From Allium sativum (lineage: Eukaryota > Streptophyta > Magnoliopsida > Asparagales > Amaryllidaceae): DNA of 64,000 nt. The stretch is taken from positions 98,662,599 to 98,726,598 of the forward strand of contig CM060911.1 in the NCBI GenBank assembly GCA_030737875.1, read 5' to 3'. Numbering within the stretch: the stretch's first letter is position 1; every line of letters starts with the position of its first letter. The notes beneath the pieces are model-generated. The model ran no database searches, was not told the origin of the DNA, and saw only the letters and a list, made by a program, of their open reading frames with translations. Positions 59,639-64,000 of this stretch are shown one piece after another. Position numbers and translations under genes: made by a program.

Positions 59639-61734
59639 TTAAGGAAAAGGAAAGATCAAGGATGTACCCTCGAACAGAAAAGGGTAGGCAGTGCGTATTC
59701 TAGCTTCAGTTTCCCAAGTCGCGTCTCCCTCGGCGTCGCTCCACTGAACTTTGACGAGCTTGACTTCACGGTTGCGTAGCTTCTTCACTTCCGTTCCTAA
59801 TATGCGGGTTGGAACTTTTCTTATGGTTGCTTCGCGTTCCACTTCGGCCTCTTCGAGGATATTTGGCTCTACCACTTCAGCAGACTCATGTAGACATTTT
59901 CGGAGATGTGAAACGTGAAAAACGTTGTGGACTCCAGCCAACTTCTCGGGTAGCTCTAATCTATAGGCCATTTTCCCAATTTTCTCGATGATAGGGAATG
60001 GCCCTACGAACCTTGGCGCTAGCTTTCCTGTGGTTCCAAAACGAACAACGTTTCTTAGCGGTGATACCTTGAGAAAAACTCTGTCTCCAACCTCAAATTC
60101 AAGGTCGGTCCTTCTCTTGTCGGCATAGGACTTTTGTCTGTCTTGGGCCGTCTTCTTCCTTCTTCGTATTAAGTCTACTTTCTATGAAGTCTCTCGGATC
60201 ATATCTGGTCCAAGTATGAGCTTATCAGTAGACTCCCACCAACAAGTGGGCGATCGGCACGGTCTTCCATATAAAGCTTCGAAGGGCGCCATTCCGATGG
60301 TTGCTTGATAGCTGTTGTTGTAGGAAAATTCCACCAAAGGAAGGTGGTCTTCCCATGTCCCTCCGAAGTCAAGGACGCATAGTCTTAGAAGTTCTTCCAA
60401 AACTCTGTTCACTCTCTCTGTTTGGCCGTCGGTTTGGGGATGATAGGCTGTGCTCAAGCATAACTGCGTTCCTACTGCTTCTTGCAGACTCCGCCAAAAC
60501 TCACTGGTGAAGATGGGGTCTCGGTCACTAACAATGCTAGATGGTATTCCATGGAGTCGAACGATTTCCTTGAGGTAAAGTGATCCTATGGATGAGGCAG
60601 TTCTTTTGCTTTTGACAGGTAAAAAGTGGGCGCTTTTAGTAAGCCTATCCACTATTACCCAAATGCTAGTGTTGCCTCTCCTAGACCTAGGCAGCCCATC
60701 GATGAAGTCCATTGAGATGCTATCCCACTTCCACTGCGGGACCTCCAGAGGATGTAGTAGTCCGCCAGGCTTTTTCTGTTTCGCCTTAACCTGTTGGCAC
60801 ACCATACACTTAGAAACGAATTCTGCCACGTCCTTTTTCATGCCGTTCCAGAAGAAAGTCCTTTTTATGTCTTTGTACATTTTATCTCCGCCTGGGTGTA
60901 TCGTCATCTTGGAGTGATGTGCTTCCTCGAGAACCTTCTTTACTAAATCTTTTGTTTGTGGGACGCATAGTCTTCCGTCTCGCCTTAGCAAACCCTTATC
61001 GTCGATGGAGTATCTGTTGAGGTGACTTGAAGTCTCACCCCTAATTAGCCTATCAATTATTTCCACAAGCTGAGGGTCTTCGCGTTGTGCTGTCCCTACT
61101 GAATCCACTAAAGTTGGGCGCACTTCGAGAGATGCTAGCAAGCCTGGTACGAAATCGGAGGAAGGCCTAAAGTAGAAGCTGGCTATAAACTCTAGGCTTT
61201 GTCTTTCAACAAACAACGGGCTTAGGGTCAATTTCTTTCGGCTCAACGCGTCTGCCACTACGTTGCCTTTGCCCGGAGTGTAGAAGATTTCGAAATCGTA
61301 CGAGGCAAGAAACTCCATCCATCTTTGTTGCCTCAAGTTAAGATCCTTCTGCGAGAAAAGATATTTCAACGATTTATGTTCAGTGTAAAGTTCGAACTTC
61401 TCACCTAGGAGATAGTGTCGCCAAGACTTGAGTGCAAAGATGATGGCGGCTAACTAAAGATCGTGGGTTGGGTAGTTCTTTTCGTGCACCTTCAACTGCC
61501 TCCCGCCATAAGCTACTACCCTTCCTTCTTGCATTAAGACGGCGCCTAGCCCTGTCCCACATGCGTCCGTATAAACAGTGAACATCTTGCTCCCATCTGG
61601 CAGCGTCAAAACTGGGGCTGTTGTAAGAGCCCTTTTCAGTCGTTGGAAAGCAAACTCGCAATCCAAGTCCCAATTGAACACTAGATTCTTCTTGGTTAAT
61701 TTCGTGAGCGGAGCTGAGATTTTCGCAAAATCCC
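59639..61734 (-). pseudogene. Tekay-2 pol fragment: RNase H, integrase, chromodomain-like tail
   Basis: A single frame. It begins at the RT/RNase H junction ([15 protein letters not shown]) where Tekay-3 cut it. RNase H has [16 protein letters not shown], then THDL followed by a TAG (61454-61456) exactly where Tekay-1 has the catalytic Glu. The integrase zinc region is [17 protein letters not shown]...CMVCQQ. The three core acidic sites are present ([32 protein letters not shown]). A second stop (60182-60184, after DMIRETS) precedes the APRFVGPFPIIEKIGKMAYRLELP module and the chromodomain-like end (RILGTEVKKLRNREVKLVK...WETEARIRTAYPFLF). The protein would end at 59639. Gag, protease and RT lie beyond the window. 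Confidence 0.9.
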
Positions 61735-61985
61735 TGTAACACCCCGTGTATTCTATAACTGTGGAATTAACAAATTAAATTATAATTAATTTGAAATCAA
61801 AGAACTAAGGGAAACGGGATACGCCATTGCGTTCGTCTCGGAAAAATACGCGAAATAGAGTCCGAGTTTTCGAAAAACGGAGTCCGTATGAAGAAGATAT
61901 AGCCTCCGGAAGTTTCTGAATTAAGTTTAAAATTAAAAATCGGGCCCAATTGGCCAGGGCGGGAAAATTCCCGCCTAAGACACCC

Positions 61986-62052
61986 AGGTCGACTGGGCTA
62001 TCGACCTGGTCTAGCCAGGTCGACAGGGCTGTCGACAGGGCTGTCGACCTGG
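61986..62052. promoter_or_regulatory. GTCGAC palindrome cluster in Tekay-3 promoter
   Basis: Overlapping inverted repeats GTCGACAG-GG-CTGTCGAC within CCAGGTCGAC...GTCGACCTGG. It sits in the slot that holds the GCGCACTT palindromes in Tekay-1 and Tekay-2. Confidence 0.65.
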
Positions 62053-62226
62053 TCCAGACCCAGGTCAAACCCAGTCCACCCTGGCTGGCCTAGTCTATAT
62101 TGGTCGATTTCCAGAAGCATGCTTTGTCATTAGGGATAGGTGGCAGGCTCTAATTGGTCTCTCTTTCGAATGAATGGCTACGATCAATCCAAGCAACATC
62201 GATGGTCCTAATTAGTTCATAAACTC

Positions 62227-62234
62227 TATAAAAA
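62227..62234 (+). promoter_or_regulatory. TATA box of Tekay-3 LTR
   Basis: TATAAAAA followed by TGACCCTAGACTC, the same context as Tekay-2. Confidence 0.65.
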
Positions 62235-62446
62235 TGACCCTAGACTCTACCTAGGTTTCTTACACAATTCTCTAGCCTCCATTGCTCTCTTCTTCTAATA
62301 AAAAAATAAAAATGGCGTCTCTGCTCTGCTGGAATTAAAACTAGAAGATAATCAACATCAGCCTAAGCAACTCAATTCAAACTAGAGATTATAGTTTCTG
62401 CAAAGATTCTACAACAAGTTAAAGTTCTTTCTTTAATCCAATCAAG

Positions 62447-62452
62447 GCAAGT
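62447..62452 (+). promoter_or_regulatory. Possible GC-type 5' splice donor in Tekay-3
   Basis: CAAG|GCAAGTACAG about 220 bp downstream of the TATA box. It has the shape of a GC-AG intron donor, at the spacing where the other Tekay LTRs have GTAAGT. Confidence 0.28.
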
Positions 62453-63732
62453 ACAGTTATTCTCCGCTATAAACGTTAATTATAATTTTGATATGCATTT
62501 AAAACTGAGTTTGAGGTTGTATATATATTCTCTTCTTTTGGATCTGTTTTCTGTGACTGTTCTGTATTTCTTTCTTCTTTTCTGTTTCTATAGCCAGGCT
62601 ACCACGAGCCTGTGCCCAATCTCATAAAGAGATTAACTTATGAACGCAAAATTTGGGACAATTAATGAGTGATCCGAAATTTGACAAGACTGAATTGAAC
62701 GTATGACTTTAGATCTGAAGCATAAAATATATTGGACATGTGACTTGGGATTGGATGCATAAATTTGGCTATGAACATGTAATTTATATATTGCATGCAT
62801 AGAGTATGTTGTAATTTAGATTTGTAACTAATTAGAGAAATGAACATATGTTATTTAGATCTGTAATTAATTAGAAAAATAAGCATATGTTATAAACTAG
62901 TTTTAGACCTATGCACATTCTGTGATAAAAGAAGAAGAGGAACCACTGTAAGATTACATATGATTTGAGACTTTGGACAAAATGCATATAAAAGTCAAGA
63001 TTTGATTTTTAGAAGATATGATTTAAAGATTTAGATTGTTGGGTATAGTTTGCATAATGATTCATGACTTAAAAAGAAGAAGATATGGAAGCTTAGGTGT
63101 AAAAGATTTGCATTAATTAGGATATCTATTATTGTGATTACACCTAAATAGGGATTTTTGGATATATGGCATGCATTGGAATTAATGGTTATATTTGGTA
63201 TAATTTATATGTGAATCTGCTGTAAAATGCTAGTTTAACAAAAATTGGAACATATGTTATAGGGTAAATTATGTCCATATTCTGCGCTATGTAAATGTAT
63301 GCAAACATGTAAGTATACGATCATATTGTGAATCATGACATTATTTAGGCATATGAACTTAGGCCTAATTTATGTTTAGGCAAGGCATGTAAATAGAACC
63401 TTTAGAAATATTAAATTTGCTAAATCTGCTAATTTGCCAAGTTGCCTAAACTGCTAGTTTTGTTATATTGCCTAGACTGCTAATTAGATTGAAATGCCTA
63501 ATCTGTTAAATTTGTCGGTTGAAATGCCTAACCTGTTATATGCCAAAATCTGCTAAGTTACTAAATCTGTTAAATCGTTAAGTCATATAAAATCTGTTAT
63601 CTGCTATGTTGATACAATCATCCTGTTATTGATATGATCTGAATTGGCATATATATTGGGCATGCGCATAAACGGTAAATTATTAATTAATTGGCCGCAA
63701 AGATAAATATGGCTAACTCGAGGTTAGAATGA

Positions 63733-63896
63733 GTTTGCGGCGTAATTCTGCCCGGAACCGCCCGGCACATCCAGTGGTCGCAAACAATAGGTTCTAATGT
63801 GAGAAGTTAGTCATAACCTGCTTAAGACACGAGGTTAGGTCTGGCTTGTGGCAGAAGTCTGCCCGGAATCGCCCGGCCCATCCAGCGGCCACAAGC
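63733..63896 (+). other. Duplicated hairpin module in Tekay-3 LTR
   Basis: Module 1 arms: 63733-63739 and 63779-63785 (GTTTGCG/CGCAAAC). Module 2 arms: 63844-63852 and 63888-63896 (GCTTGTGGC/GCCACAAGC). The core CTGCCCGGAA-CGCCCGGC is conserved while the stems differ from those of Tekay-1 and Tekay-2 by paired changes. Confidence 0.72.
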
Positions 63897-64000
63897 TAGC
63901 GACCTAATGTGAGAGGTATGGGCATTAATAATTAATTAATGCAAATCTAAGATAAGAACGACGTCTAAAACGTATTGGGGAGAAATAGGGTTAAACCGAC

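Larger units (their letters stand above)
55774..61734 (-). mobile_element. Tekay-2: chromovirus inserted in the CACTA transposase, itself truncated
   Basis: Minus-strand 3' LTR (55774-59082), polypurine tract, and integrase, RNase H and RT-connection remnants up to 61734, where the Tekay-3 LTR interrupts it. The left flank AAGTG (55769-55773) is the expected duplication, whose partner is outside the window. It is much better preserved than Tekay-1 over the shared part: two nonsense codons and no frameshift. Confidence 0.9.
36882..64000 (+). mobile_element. CACTA (En/Spm) transposon, left end to beyond the window
   Basis: CACTAGTACAAAA at 36882 is a canonical CACTA terminus. It is preceded by ATA (36879-36881), the probable 3-bp target duplication. 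Subterminal GTCGGTT/AACCGAC repeats follow, and a TnpD-type transposase lies in the same orientation at 53007-55773. The right end is not in the window: from 55774 on the sequence is Tekay-2 and then Tekay-3. The visible CACTA-derived sequence is 36882-39318 and 48849-55773. Confidence 0.88.
61735..64000 (+). mobile_element. Tekay-3: plus-strand LTR inserted in Tekay-2, continues past the window
   Basis: It starts TGTAACACCCCG. Its first 170 bp and its promoter block match the Tekay-2 LTR in reverse complement, so it is the same family in opposite orientation. The region between them and the leader are replaced, and the hairpin modules return near 63733-63896. The target was the RNase H start of Tekay-2. 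ATCCC (61730-61734) is the expected left duplication. Whether this is a full element or a solo LTR cannot be told. No coding sequence is supported. Confidence 0.85.

Noticed and set aside
1..64000. tRNA, rRNA, telomeric or organellar sequence
   Set aside because: No cloverleaf with conserved arms, rRNA core sequence, telomere repeat or organelle gene was seen. The only tRNA-related sequences are the primer-binding sites.

Overview
The window looks like nuclear DNA of a flowering plant, most likely a eudicot. It is AT-rich and consists almost entirely of transposable elements. I see no intact host protein-coding gene, no tRNA or rRNA gene and no CRISPR array. The evidence is direct: LTR termini (TG...CA) with 5-bp target-site duplications, Ty3/gypsy gag-pol domains, a CACTA terminal motif with an En/Spm-type transposase, and a decayed LINE reverse transcriptase. 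The species cannot be named from the sequence alone.

Layout. 1-3.5 kb is AT-rich DNA with one probable Copia-like solo LTR (1271-2156). 3.5-21.8 kb holds three giant LTR-like units with no coding capacity. The outer unit, 3513-14839 (duplication GTTAC), is split by a second unit at 7342-13590 (duplication CTATA). A third unit lies at 15094-21784 (duplication AACCT). 21.9-23.9 kb is a LINE pseudogene. 24.2-27.2 kb is the 5' part of a Tat-type Ty3 element: LTR, gag and a ruined protease.

From 27.2 kb to the end the window is one nested stack. A Tekay-type chromovirus on the minus strand (Tekay-1, 27227 onward) sits in the Tat protease. Its 5' LTR is broken at 36882 by a CACTA transposon. The CACTA holds a very young non-autonomous retroelement (39319-48848; two LTRs of about 4.3 kb around 876 non-coding bases) and a second Tekay copy (Tekay-2, 55774 onward) in its transposase gene. 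Tekay-2 is broken at 61735 by a third Tekay-family LTR in the opposite orientation (Tekay-3), which runs off the window. The insertion order is therefore Tat, Tekay-1, CACTA, Tekay-2, Tekay-3, with the young element added independently to the CACTA.

How the parts work together. The Tekay copies encode, or once encoded, Gag, protease, reverse transcriptase, RNase H, integrase and a chromodomain-like tail. The short-bodied element keeps only what is needed to be replicated in trans: LTRs, an initiator-Met-tRNA-like primer site and a polypurine tract with the same flanking sequence as Tekay. The most interesting signals are not genes. One is a tandemly duplicated hairpin module in the Tekay LTRs whose outer stem covaries between copies. 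Another is a recurring 5'-splice-site motif in every long LTR, matched in Tekay-1 by a good 3' splice site one base before the gag ATG. The third is the giant-LTR family itself, with copy-specific tandem-repeat expansions and cassette exchange.
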